Shown one piece after another: positions 26,621-34,285 of a stretch of 64,000 nucleotides of DNA. The notes beneath the pieces are model-generated. The model did no database searches and was not told the origin of the DNA. It worked only from the letters and a program-made list of their open reading frames with translations. The stretch lies in the NCBI GenBank assembly GCA_028690665.1, contig JAQVAV010000003.1:248001-312000 (forward strand), read 5' to 3'. Both the position numbers and the translations under genes were made by a program. How positions within the stretch are numbered: the first letter of the stretch is position 1; every line of letters starts with the position of its first letter. The stretch is from Paludibacter sp. (GTDB lineage: Bacteria > Bacteroidota > Bacteroidia > Bacteroidales > Paludibacteraceae).

Positions 26621-27793
26621 TTACTCATTTATACTCGGTATTAGGTTCACCGCATCTTGTTTTTTCTTATCCAATACTTTGGCGTAGATTTGTGTCGTTT
26701 TTAGTTCCTTGTGTCCTAACAGTTTTGAAACCGTGTAAATTTCAGCTCCTAAATCCAACATCATTACTGCAAACGTATGTCTCCCGGCGTGAAAGGTTAC
26801 ATCTTTGGTTATTCCAGCTAACAAACACCATCGGCGCAACTCTAATAAGGTTTGTGAATTGTATCTAAAACCTACAAACACCCTGTCTGTGCTTTTTCTT
26901 GGTTCTCCTAAATAAATTTCCGCTTGCGGGTTTATGTCCAAATATTCTTGATTGCCTGTTTTCTTTTGCTTGAACGTTATCCGGGTGAAATCTCCAAACT
27001 TTTGTATTTCACCCCAAACCATTTTTTCAATGTCGCTTTTTCTTAATCCGGTCAAGCAACTAAACAAAAAGGCACGTTTCAAAACCGGATATTTGCAGTC
27101 TGTTTTTGCTAATTTTTTAACCTCATCTAATGTTAGATAGGTTCTTTCCGTTTCCGCTTGCTTAAAGCCCTCAATACCCCGCAATGGATTAATAGGTACT
27201 ATTCTATCATCAAAGGCTTGATTTATACAAGCTCTTAATTTATTGAAATATGATACTTTGGAGTTTTGAGATAGGGGTTTTGCCTCTGCTAAATCGTTGT
27301 TTTTTCTTTTGTAAGCATCTTTGGCAACGTTGTCCAAATAATCTTTAAAGTCCTCTATCCAATCGGCTGTAATATCTTTAAACGTTGTTTTTTCTGAACA
27401 ATATCGCTCTAAATGTTTTAAACAACTATACCAATTGCCCCAATTACCACGACTTTCTTTATCGCCGTGCCTATCTTCACACATCTTTCTGTAATAATCC
27501 AAAAATGGAGTATCTATTTTGAATTGAGAAGTAAAACCGTATTCACCATTTTGTATCTCGATTTGCCGTTTTGCTTTAATAGCTTGCGCTGTGGCTAATG
27601 TTTGTTTATTTTGCTCCTTTTCTATTGGGGTTGCTGCTTTAATTAAATAAAGTTTCAAAAACTCATAAGTCCGCTTGCCATCCCGATAAATATCAAGATA
27701 TAGGCTTTTATTGCCGTTAGTCAAATCCTTTTCTCTAAGTCTTACCGGTTCTTTTTGCGCCTTTGATTGGGGCTTTTGTTTAACTGTTTTCAT
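26621..27793 (-). CDS. Tyrosine recombinase (integrase)
   Basis: 390 aa from the ATG at 27793 (MKTVKQKPQSKAQKEP). Upstream in-frame codons would add a hydrophobic run unlike the family. The arm-binding N-terminal part (RLREKDLTNGNKSLYLDIY) precedes a SAM-like core-binding domain (about 105-215) and the catalytic domain. Active-site residues are visible: Arg of LTGLRKSDIE, the Lys region FKQKKTGNQ, HAGRHTF (H-x-x-R), His of LLGHKELKTTQ and Tyr of IYAKVL. It lies next to the attachment site in mnmE, as in other elements of this kind, and probably inserted the element there. Confidence 0.95.
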   Translation of the reverse strand: MKTVKQKPQSKAQKEPVRLREKDLTNGNKSLYLDIYRDGKRTYEFLKLYLIKAATPIEKEQNKQTLATAQAIKAKRQIEIQNGEYGFTSQFKIDTPFLDYYRKMCEDRHGDKESRGNWGNWYSCLKHLERYCSEKTTFKDITADWIEDFKDYLDNVAKDAYKRKNNDLAEAKPLSQNSKVSYFNKLRACINQAFDDRIVPINPLRGIEGFKQAETERTYLTLDEVKKLAKTDCKYPVLKRAFLFSCLTGLRKSDIEKMVWGEIQKFGDFTRITFKQKKTGNQEYLDINPQAEIYLGEPRKSTDRVFVGFRYNSQTLLELRRWCLLAGITKDVTFHAGRHTFAVMMLDLGAEIYTVSKLLGHKELKTTQIYAKVLDKKKQDAVNLIPSINE

Positions 27794-27800
27794 AAACAAA

Positions 27801-27861
27801 TTTGTTACTTTTGTTACTGTGGCACTAATGGGTAACAAAGTAACAACAAAAAAGTAACAAA
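27801..27861. repeat. Array of GTAACAA words upstream of int
   Basis: TTTGTTAC at 27801-27808 and 27810-27817, then the inverted form at 27832-27839, 27840-27847 (GTAACAAC) and 27854-27861. Five copies in 61 bases, in two opposite groups, between the int start and the attachment site. They are probable integrase arm-type sites, or an int operator; matching words lie near the other end of the element. Confidence 0.65.
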
Positions 27862-27881
27862 AACAAGCCAAACAAAAGAAA

Positions 27882-27914
27882 AGATAGCAAACATTAATCA
27901 AATGTCTGCTATCT
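27882..27914 (-). terminator. Terminator between mnmE and int
   Basis: A 14-bp stem (27882-27895 with 27901-27914, one wobble), a 5-base loop and a T-rich tail on the minus strand. It is inside the element and would stop mnmE readthrough into int. Confidence 0.75.
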
Positions 27915-27997
27915 CATCAAATTGCTGTAATACAGTACTTATATTGTCTTTTTCTTGCCTGTTTTTTGGTACTTGTTTTCTGTTTGAAAATACGGCT

Positions 27998-28015
27998 TCA
28001 CTTTCCGATACAAAA
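27998..28015 (-). other. Proximal attachment site in the mnmE end
   Basis: Reads TTTTGTATCGGAAAGTGA on the minus strand and forms the last codons of mnmE, F-C-I-G-K-stop. With 19707-19724 it makes the 16/18 direct repeat that frames the element. Confidence 0.85.
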
Positions 28016-29398
28016 CTTGCTAAAGATATTTCCTAAAATATCATCGGTTGAAATCTGCCCTGTAATTTCGCCTAAGAAAAACATACACTCCCTGATATCC
28101 TGCGAAAGAAAATCACCAGAAATGCCACTTTCAAGACCAGTATTTACACGCCGGATTGCTTTTAAAGCATTTTGCAAAGCTTCGTAGTGACGAACATTAT
28201 TTACAACAACGTCTCCCGGCTGCACTTCTGGCAACTGGGCAGCTTTTACTAAAGCTTTCTGTAATTCATCTGTATTAATTCTCTGTTTAGCCGAGATATA
28301 AATTTTTTCTCCATCAAACTGGCTAAACAGCTGATCGAGCACCTCTTTTTCTTCAATATCTATTTTATCTATTTTATTAAAGACGAGTATCACCTTTTTT
28401 CCGGCAGCCTTTTCCTCAATGCGGGAGGTAAGCCATTCAATATGTTCACTCAACTGTGTACAATCAAGTATCCAAAGAACAATTACGGCCTGCTCTATTT
28501 TCTGGTAAGTGCGTTCTATACCCAGATTTTCAACCTTATCTTTTGTTTCACGGATTCCTGCTGTATCGATAAAACGAAATGTAATGCCTCCGATATTAAT
28601 CATATCCTCAATCACATCACGGGTGGTACCGTGAACATCCGATACGATAGCCCGCTCTTCATTCAGGAGAACATTCAGAAGCGTCGATTTTCCAACATTT
28701 GTTTCCCCAACCAATGCTACGGGAATCCCATTTTTGAGAGCATTTCCTACACTGAACGAATCGGACAACTTTGAAATTGCCACCTCAATTTTCTGTACAA
28801 GCTCTTTTAAATGTTCTCTGTTGGCAAACTCAACATCTTCTTCCGAAAAATCAAGTTCAAGTTCAACCAATGATACAAAATCGAGCAACTGAGTACGCAA
28901 CATCGTCAACTCCCGGGAAAATCCACCGCGCATTTGGTTCAATGCCATACGATGCGATGCGGCGGAAGTAGAAGCAATCAAATCAGCAACAGCCTCGGCC
29001 TGAGAAAGATCCATTTTCCCGTTTAGAAAGGCACGTTGCGTAAATTCTCCAGGAGCAGCCAAAGTACAGCCCTTCTGAATGAGCAATTGCAAAATACGCT
29101 GCTGAATATACACGGAACCATGACACGAAATTTCGACAACATCTTCACCGGTAAAAGAATGGGGGGCTCGAAACAGAGACAGAACAACTTCATCAATGAT
29201 TTCTTCACCGGCTTTAACACTGCCAAATACCAGACTATTAGCATCCATCTGATTAACATCAAAATCTTTACGGGCTGCTACAAAAAGCCCGTTACAAATT
29301 TCAATTGCCTTATCTCCCGAAACTCTTATTACAGCAATACCTCCTGTTCCAGGAGGCGTAGAAATAGCCGTTATTGTTGTCTTCATCTTAAAATTCAT
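27998..29398 (-). CDS. mnmE: tRNA modification GTPase MnmE
   Basis: 466-aa GTPase that, with MnmG, adds the carboxymethylaminomethyl group to wobble uridine 34 of certain tRNAs. It has an N-terminal tetrahydrofolate-binding domain (about 1-125, TTITAISTPPGTGGIAVIRVSG), a helical domain, and an inserted G domain with GETNVGKSTLLN, HGTTRD, DTAGIRET and NKID. The C-terminal FCIGK carries the conserved catalytic cysteine. The start is the ATG overlapping the acyltransferase stop as ATGA; a second ATG is at 29386. Its 3' end is the insertion site of the mobile element, and the ending is restored by the element's own copy. Confidence 0.97.
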   Translation of the reverse strand: MNFKMKTTITAISTPPGTGGIAVIRVSGDKAIEICNGLFVAARKDFDVNQMDANSLVFGSVKAGEEIIDEVVLSLFRAPHSFTGEDVVEISCHGSVYIQQRILQLLIQKGCTLAAPGEFTQRAFLNGKMDLSQAEAVADLIASTSAASHRMALNQMRGGFSRELTMLRTQLLDFVSLVELELDFSEEDVEFANREHLKELVQKIEVAISKLSDSFSVGNALKNGIPVALVGETNVGKSTLLNVLLNEERAIVSDVHGTTRDVIEDMINIGGITFRFIDTAGIRETKDKVENLGIERTYQKIEQAVIVLWILDCTQLSEHIEWLTSRIEEKAAGKKVILVFNKIDKIDIEEKEVLDQLFSQFDGEKIYISAKQRINTDELQKALVKAAQLPEVQPGDVVVNNVRHYEALQNALKAIRRVNTGLESGISGDFLSQDIRECMFFLGEITGQISTDDILGNIFSKFCIGK

Positions 29399-30387
29399 TT
29401 TAGTCCTATTAGCATTTTTAATGGCTTCCAGTTTAAAGACTTAATGATTTTACTAATAACAACCGGCATGTAAAGTCCTGCTAATATACTGATTAAAGGA
29501 TAAATAAAAACATCTTCGTTAAGTTTAAACCTAAGAAATAGTTCAACGATTATAATTTGGAAAATAGTTCCAAGTAAATATATCTGATAATAATAATCTC
29601 TATAAGTGCTAAATAATTTAGGTAGAAATTTTGTAATCTTTTGTGATATGTAAACGGAAATAACAATTCCTGTTATCGAAATTATATAATAGCTTATAAT
29701 AGAAGAGTAAATAGTATATACCACAAAAAGAACTAACATAATCAAAAACACTTTGAACGAAATATATTCTTGAATTTTATATTTTGCAAATACAACTCCG
29801 GTGTAAAAATATATATAATATGCACATAAAGTTGACAAATCAAGAAATCCTATATCTTTTGGAACAAGATATGAAATACTCCAAGATAAGATGTAATAAA
29901 TAACCATTAAATATGTTTTCGTGAGTGAATACTTAATTAATTTATATGATAACATAAAAATCAATATTGCATTCAAAAACCAGAAAGTAACGATAGGAGT
30001 ATTTATTGGGAAAAGAAATGTTTTCAGAAAACCTAATACTGAAAAATCAACTTGTTGTTTAACATAACCATTCAGCAATCCTTTTAAAACAAATAATATC
30101 AGCGTAATAAAAAAATAAGGATAGAATATCCTTGAAATTCTATCTTTTACCACAGACTTGAAAGATGCATTTTTTCTTAATTTTGTATGATACAGTAAAA
30201 AACCTGAAATAAAGAAAAAAAGAGGCATACGAAAATGGAAAACTTTATTAAAATGAGAGAAAAAATCACTATATTCCCCAATAGGAGAATGAAATAAAAT
30301 TACCAACAACACAACCCACCCCCTCAGAATTGTCAACCAATTTATATATTCTGTAGTGTTAGTTTCTGTTTCTACTTTAACCAGCAT
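29395..30387 (-). CDS. Acyltransferase 3 family membrane protein
   Basis: 330-aa integral membrane protein with about ten hydrophobic helices. YINWLTILRGWVVLLVILFHSPIG matches the N-terminal R-G-x-x-x-x-x-V-x-x-x-H core of acyltransferase family 3, and FRMPLFFFISGFLLYH follows. Relatives O-acetylate or acylate surface polysaccharides. The gene is notably richer in A+T and in Ile, Tyr and Phe than its neighbours. It sits 3 bases after the phosphorylase stop and overlaps mnmE by 4 bases, so it is embedded in that operon, probably after horizontal acquisition. The acceptor is unknown. Confidence 0.82.
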   Translation of the reverse strand: MLVKVETETNTTEYINWLTILRGWVVLLVILFHSPIGEYSDFFSHFNKVFHFRMPLFFFISGFLLYHTKLRKNASFKSVVKDRISRIFYPYFFITLILFVLKGLLNGYVKQQVDFSVLGFLKTFLFPINTPIVTFWFLNAILIFMLSYKLIKYSLTKTYLMVIYYILSWSISYLVPKDIGFLDLSTLCAYYIYFYTGVVFAKYKIQEYISFKVFLIMLVLFVVYTIYSSIISYYIISITGIVISVYISQKITKFLPKLFSTYRDYYYQIYLLGTIFQIIIVELFLRFKLNEDVFIYPLISILAGLYMPVVISKIIKSLNWKPLKMLIGLK

Positions 30388-30390
30388 AAA

Positions 30391-31260
30391 TTAAATTCTA
30401 TTGAGAACTAATTGAACCAAATTTTCAATATATGGTTTATAATCGGTATTTGCGGCTTCTACCCTACGATTGGCAATAATGCAGCAAACCGTCATGGCCT
30501 TGTGCCCCATCAGCTTTGCCAGACCGGCAATGGCCGATCCTTCCATTTCGTAATTGGTAATTTTATATTTTCCATACCGGAATTTTTCAATCTTATCATT
30601 CAAATGCATATCGGCTAAATCAATACGAAGCACTCGTCCCTGAGGTCCGTAAAAACCATTTGCCGATATCGTCACCCCCCGGAGCATATCATCTCGGCCA
30701 ATTCTTTCAACCAAATCTTTATCGGCATCGACAATATACGGCGATGCCAAAAGGAGATTCCAGTCAAGTTGTTTTTTCAATTCAGCTTCAAAAGCCAAAT
30801 CACTGACATCGTTCCTGCCTGCATAAAAATTAAGCACACCATCAAAACCGATAGATTTTTCAGAAATCAGAAAGCTCCCAAGCGGAATATCAGGCTGCAT
30901 ACCACCAGAAGTACCAACACGAACAATATTCAACTGCCGGAATTGATCTTTTTCAATTCTTTTTTCAAGATCAATATTAGACAGCGCATCCAATTCATTC
31001 ATTACAATATCGATATTATCAGTACCAATTCCGGTTGAAATCACGGAGATACGTTTTCCTTTATATGTACCTGTTTTAGTATTGAACTCGCGGCTTGAGA
31101 CGGAGCACTCTACCGTATCAAAATAACCGGCCACGAGATCGACCCGTCCCGGATCTCCAACTAAAATGACATTATCGGCAAGTTGCTCTGGTTTCAGATG
31201 CAGATGAAAAATACTCCCATCTGAGTTTATAAGAAGTTCTGAAGGTGGAAATTGTTTCAT
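30391..31260 (-). CDS. Nucleoside phosphorylase (uridine phosphorylase-like)
   Basis: 289-aa member of the PNP/UDP family that cleaves nucleosides with phosphate to free base and (deoxy)ribose-1-phosphate. Visible are NVILVGDPGRVDLVAGYFD near residue 30 (phosphate-binding Gly and Arg), STGIGTDNIDIVMNEL near 95, VRVGTSGGMQPDIPLGSFL near 133, and the substrate-binding NYEMEGSAIAGLAKLMGHKAMTVCCIIANR near 240. Uridine specificity is suggested by overall likeness and not proved. It begins the unit with the acyltransferase and mnmE genes. Confidence 0.85.
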   Translation of the reverse strand: MKQFPPSELLINSDGSIFHLHLKPEQLADNVILVGDPGRVDLVAGYFDTVECSVSSREFNTKTGTYKGKRISVISTGIGTDNIDIVMNELDALSNIDLEKRIEKDQFRQLNIVRVGTSGGMQPDIPLGSFLISEKSIGFDGVLNFYAGRNDVSDLAFEAELKKQLDWNLLLASPYIVDADKDLVERIGRDDMLRGVTISANGFYGPQGRVLRIDLADMHLNDKIEKFRYGKYKITNYEMEGSAIAGLAKLMGHKAMTVCCIIANRRVEAANTDYKPYIENLVQLVLNRI

Positions 31261-31289
31261 AACATAAATATTTTATTGTTCAGGGAATA

Positions 31290-31361
31290 CAAAGCTAATA
31301 AAAACTTCGCAGAATTATGCTATAAATTTAGGCTTATTCAGTTGATTAGTTTACAAAGTTA
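31290..31361 (-). promoter_or_regulatory. Candidate promoters of the phosphorylase-mnmE unit
   Basis: Two exact -7 boxes on the minus strand: TAGCTTTG (31290-31297), 30 bases before the start, and TAACTTTG (31354-31361), 94 bases before it. No strong -33 element. The rest of the 271-base gap to folK (31261-31531) holds no gene that I can see. Confidence 0.5.
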
Positions 31362-31531
31362 ATTATCTCATCGACTCCAAGAGGATTATCAATTTATCGA
31401 GACATTAATTCATTGGGGTTACAAAAAACGGACAATTAATAAGATATTTTTAAGCCTCCCTTATGAGGATTTGGAGGAACTTTTTCCTTTACGGAATGTC
31501 TGTGGACTACTATTGATCTGATTCTAAAAAA

Positions 31532-31921
31532 TCAAACCGGCATTTCAGGTTTATCTTTTATTTCGTCAACCAGTTGTTTTACATAAGGATATTTATCGTA
31601 ATCATTACGTTTTTGCACACCGTTCCAAAAAATCAAATCAATATCAATAGGAACCTCCAAACGTTGATTAGTCTGTGCAGAACGACCCATAACATCCTCA
31701 ATATGTTTAAAGTGACGCGTTATCACTTTATGCGAATCATCCGATAAAATTTTAATGGCCTGATTATGAAAATTTGTCTTGTATTTCCGCCCGGCAGGCT
31801 CTGTCACCTGTATAGAACTTTCTTCGAGTATTTCAAAATACTCACTCAAAAGCTCTTTAGCCTTAGTCAGATTTTCGGCTCCATTAATATTCGATCCAAG
31901 CATTACAATAGCTGTATTCAT
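31532..31921 (-). CDS. folK: HPPK-like pyrophosphokinase (FolK-like)
   Basis: 129 aa, shorter than the usual 150-170. AIVMLGSNINGAENLTKAKELL matches the HPPK start and RLEVPIDIDLIFWNG carries the metal-binding D-x-D of this family, which pyrophosphorylates 6-hydroxymethyl-dihydropterin in folate synthesis. The short form lacks some of the C-terminal active-site elements of classical FolK, so it may be a divergent or degraded copy. The minus-strand -7 box at 31991-31998 probably drives it. Confidence 0.7.
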   Translation of the reverse strand: MNTAIVMLGSNINGAENLTKAKELLSEYFEILEESSIQVTEPAGRKYKTNFHNQAIKILSDDSHKVITRHFKHIEDVMGRSAQTNQRLEVPIDIDLIFWNGVQKRNDYDKYPYVKQLVDEIKDKPEMPV

Positions 31922-31990
31922 AAAAAACCACTTTTAGCTTATAAAATTCAGTTGATTTTACAAAACAGCTTACAAAATCTAACTGATATG

Positions 31991-31998
31991 CAAAGTTA
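31991..31998 (-). promoter_or_regulatory. -7 box upstream of folK
   Basis: TAACTTTG on the minus strand, an exact TAnnTTTG match 70 bases before the folK start. The surrounding gap 31922-32081 is otherwise empty. Confidence 0.45.
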
Positions 31999-32081
31999 TA
32001 GAAGAAAAATGAAAAAACAAGAATTTATTCATTTTGTGTTTTTCAAATTTATTGAGTTCAAAACAAAGTTATTAAAACAAC

Positions 32082-32105
32082 AAAGCCGGAGACAACTCCG
32101 GCTTT
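32082..32105 (-). terminator. Terminator of the ECF sigma gene
   Basis: AAAGCCGGAG / CTCCGGCTTT, a perfect 10-bp stem with a 4-base loop, 17 bases after the sigma-factor stop. Confidence 0.8.
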
Positions 32106-32122
32106 TATTGTAACTTATAATT

Positions 32123-32629
32123 TTAATAACGGTAATCTTTCAACTGTTCCTGTAATCGTTTTCTTGCAAGGAAAATACGACTTTTCACAGTTCCGATAGG
32201 CAAATTCATCGTTTGCGCAATCTCTTCATATTTAAAGCCCTGAATATGCATACTAAAAGGGATACGATATTCATCAGCAAAAGATTCGATGGTGTTTGTA
32301 ATTTCACCAATCGCATAAGAGCCCTCCGGACTATCGAATCCGGAATTTTGTGGTAAATTCAGGTGATGTAAATCTTCTGTTTTATCAACAACGGTCTGAT
32401 TCCTTACAATTTTGCGATAATTATTAATGAAGATATTCTTCATAATAGTTAACACCCAACCTTTGAAATTAACATTGTCAGTAAACTTTTCCTGATTATC
32501 CAATACTTTTAACGTTGTATCCTGCAATAAATCTTCCGCTTCATCCCGATCTAAAGTCAGTGAAAATGCAAAATTACGCATATTGCTCTGTAACGCTACC
32601 AGTTCGTTTTCAATGTGTACATTTTTCAT
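32123..32629 (-). CDS. ECF RNA polymerase sigma factor
   Basis: 168 aa from the ATG at 32629 (MKNVHIENELVALQ), preceded by a GGAAAG site; the in-frame TTG three codons upstream is less likely. Region 2 (FAFSLTLDRDEAEDLLQDTTLKVL and FKGWVLTIMKNIFINNYRK) binds the -10 element and core polymerase. Region 4 (YRIPFSMHIQGFKYEEIAQTMNLPIGTVKSRIFLARKRLQEQL) is a clear HTH. No anti-sigma gene is adjacent on either side, unlike FecI- or RpoE-type pairs, so its control is not explained here. Confidence 0.93.
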   Translation of the reverse strand: MKNVHIENELVALQSNMRNFAFSLTLDRDEAEDLLQDTTLKVLDNQEKFTDNVNFKGWVLTIMKNIFINNYRKIVRNQTVVDKTEDLHHLNLPQNSGFDSPEGSYAIGEITNTIESFADEYRIPFSMHIQGFKYEEIAQTMNLPIGTVKSRIFLARKRLQEQLKDYRY

Positions 32630-32805
32630 ACTTTCCAATTTTTACGTGTGAATAATACAATTAATAGTTAATATTAATTGGAATTACTTGATGAAAATTT
32701 GAAAAAACTTTTGAAATAGAAACAAGCAATTGATTGTCAGTTGGCTATACTGAATGATGCAAAAAAAAGAACTCTTTCGAAAATTTTTTGTTATGATTTT
32801 CAGGA

Positions 32806-32813
32806 CAAATATA
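32806..32813 (-). promoter_or_regulatory. Candidate -7 box of the sigma gene
   Basis: TATATTTG on the minus strand. If used, it gives a leader of about 170 bases before the sigma ATG, unusually long for this window. It lies back to back with the nfeD promoter. Confidence 0.4.
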
Positions 32814-32835
32814 AAAGTTATTTTTTAGATTTAAG

Positions 32836-32843
32836 TATATTTG
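32836..32843 (+). promoter_or_regulatory. -7 box of the nfeD-tamA-tamB promoter
   Basis: TATATTTG, an exact consensus match, 18 bases before the nfeD ATG; the start of transcription would leave only a very short leader carrying the ACAGGA ribosome site. Confidence 0.45.
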
Positions 32844-32861
32844 AACAAAAAAAAACAGGAA

Positions 32862-34265
32862 ATGAACAAAATTTATACTATTTTTATATTTGTAATAATT
32901 ACAACTACAATTTCTACAGTTTTTGCCTCAGAAAAAACGATCTATAAAATTGATATAAAGAAAGAAATCGGTAGTACAACATGGCTTTATATTCAAAAAG
33001 GATTTGAAGAAGCCCAGACTAAAAAGCCGGATTTCATACTTATTCACATGAATACTTACGGGGGAGAAGTTGTATATGCAGACTCCATAAGAACTAAAAT
33101 TCTGAACTCAAAAATTCCGGTTTATGTTTTTGTTGACAATAATGCGGCCTCAGCCGGAGCTCTGATTGCCATTGCATGCGATAAAATTTTTATGCGGCCC
33201 GGAGGTAATATCGGCGCCGCTACTGTTGTTAACGAAACCGGTGCCCAAATGCCGGACAAATATCAATCGTACATGCGGGCCAAGATGCGGGCAACAGCCG
33301 AAGCCCATGGCAAGGATACAATTATCAATGGAAATGACACAACAATACGCTGGAAACGGGATCCTCTGATTGCAGAAGCCATGGTAGATGACCGGACTGT
33401 AATCCCCGGAATTATCGATTCGGGAAAAACGCTCACATTTACAGCTCAGGAAGCCATAAAATATCATTATTGTGAAGGATTGGCAAGCAGTGTGGAAGAT
33501 GTTGTTCAAAAAAATTTAAATATAGACGATTATCAAATTGTAAGTTACTCGCCTTCGGCTTGGGCAGATATTAAAGGTTTTCTGATGAGTTCCGTCATAC
33601 AGGGGATATTAATTATGATTATCATAGGCGGAATTTATTTTGAGCTCCAAACTCCGGGATTAGGCTTCCCGTCGATTGCAGCCATTACGGCGGCAGTGCT
33701 ATATTTTGCTCCGCTGTATATGGACGGATTAGCTGCAAACTGGGAAATTCTGATTTTTGTTATCGGACTTATTTTAGTGGCATTAGAAGTATTTGTCATA
33801 CCCGGATTCGGGATTGCCGGTATTTCCGGAATAACGTTAATCATCGTTGGTCTTACATTGAGCATGCTCAACAACGTTGATTTCAACTTTGAGCCGGTTA
33901 AAAGAGGCGATGCGGGAAAAGCTCTGCTTACAGTTATGAGCGGTTTATTTCTTGGATTCGGACTCATCATTTACTTGAGTAGTAAAATTGGCACAAAAGG
34001 CATTTTTGGAAAAATGGCCTTAAAAACTACTCTTGAAAATGCCGATGGTTACATTGGAGTTTCCATGACTGAAAAAAAACTTGTTGGCAAAAAAGGAATA
34101 GCATTTACTGTTTTACGTTTATCGGGAAAAGTTCAAATTGAGGGAAAAGTATATGATGCTGTTTCCGAAGACGGATTTATAGAAAAGGGTACTGAAGTTG
34201 AAGTAATCCGCTATGAAACAGGGCAAGTATATGTTGTAAAAAATCAAAATACTACAAACTCATAA
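32862..34265 (+). CDS. nfeD: NfeD-type membrane serine protease
   Basis: 467 aa from the ATG at 32862, seven bases after ACAGGA; an upstream TTG in frame is less likely. It has a signal peptide (MNKIYTIFIFVIITTTISTVFA), a ClpP-class protease domain with the nucleophile Ser in NNAASAGALIAIACDKIFM and glycine-rich NTYGGEVVYAD, four or more membrane helices (about 240-370), and a C-terminal NfeD OB-fold domain (about 390-460). Relatives cleave stomatin-like membrane proteins (known in archaea). No stomatin gene is adjacent. It leads into tamA and tamB. Confidence 0.9.
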   Translation: MNKIYTIFIFVIITTTISTVFASEKTIYKIDIKKEIGSTTWLYIQKGFEEAQTKKPDFILIHMNTYGGEVVYADSIRTKILNSKIPVYVFVDNNAASAGALIAIACDKIFMRPGGNIGAATVVNETGAQMPDKYQSYMRAKMRATAEAHGKDTIINGNDTTIRWKRDPLIAEAMVDDRTVIPGIIDSGKTLTFTAQEAIKYHYCEGLASSVEDVVQKNLNIDDYQIVSYSPSAWADIKGFLMSSVIQGILIMIIIGGIYFELQTPGLGFPSIAAITAAVLYFAPLYMDGLAANWEILIFVIGLILVALEVFVIPGFGIAGISGITLIIVGLTLSMLNNVDFNFEPVKRGDAGKALLTVMSGLFLGFGLIIYLSSKIGTKGIFGKMALKTTLENADGYIGVSMTEKKLVGKKGIAFTVLRLSGKVQIEGKVYDAVSEDGFIEKGTEVEVIRYETGQVYVVKNQNTTNS

Positions 34266-34285
34266 AACAGGATTATGTGGCTGTA

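Larger units (their letters stand above)
19707..28015. mobile_element. 8.3-kb integrative element in the 3' end of mnmE
   Basis: The element is bounded by an 18-bp imperfect direct repeat (16/18) that encodes the mnmE ending FCIGK-stop. The gene-attached copy is at 27998-28015 and the remnant copy at 19707-19724. All genes are on the minus strand: integrase, orf246, an excisionase-like HTH protein, orf187, a gene II/X-type replication initiator, orf181, orf101, orf68, orf99, orf230, orf88, DUF3853, orf105, orf68b and orf79. No capsid, Zot-like ATPase, coat protein, conjugation gene or membrane protein is seen. SGI1 in enterobacteria uses the same gene end (known), so targeting these mnmE codons has arisen in distant lineages. 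Confidence 0.88.

Noticed and set aside
27801..27861. CRISPR-like array
   Set aside because: The repeated units are only 7-8 bases, occur in both orientations and have no uniform spacers.
19707..28015. Complete filamentous (inovirus) prophage
   Set aside because: The rep gene fits, but there is no Zot-type ATPase, no small coat protein with signal and membrane helix, and no secretin or adsorption gene. No element protein has a clear membrane segment.
19707..28015. Integrated microvirus or FLiP-like phage, suggested by the size of about 8-9 kb and many small genes
   Set aside because: No protein long enough or of suitable pattern for a major capsid (the largest unknown is 246 aa and helical), and no lysis or pilot protein.
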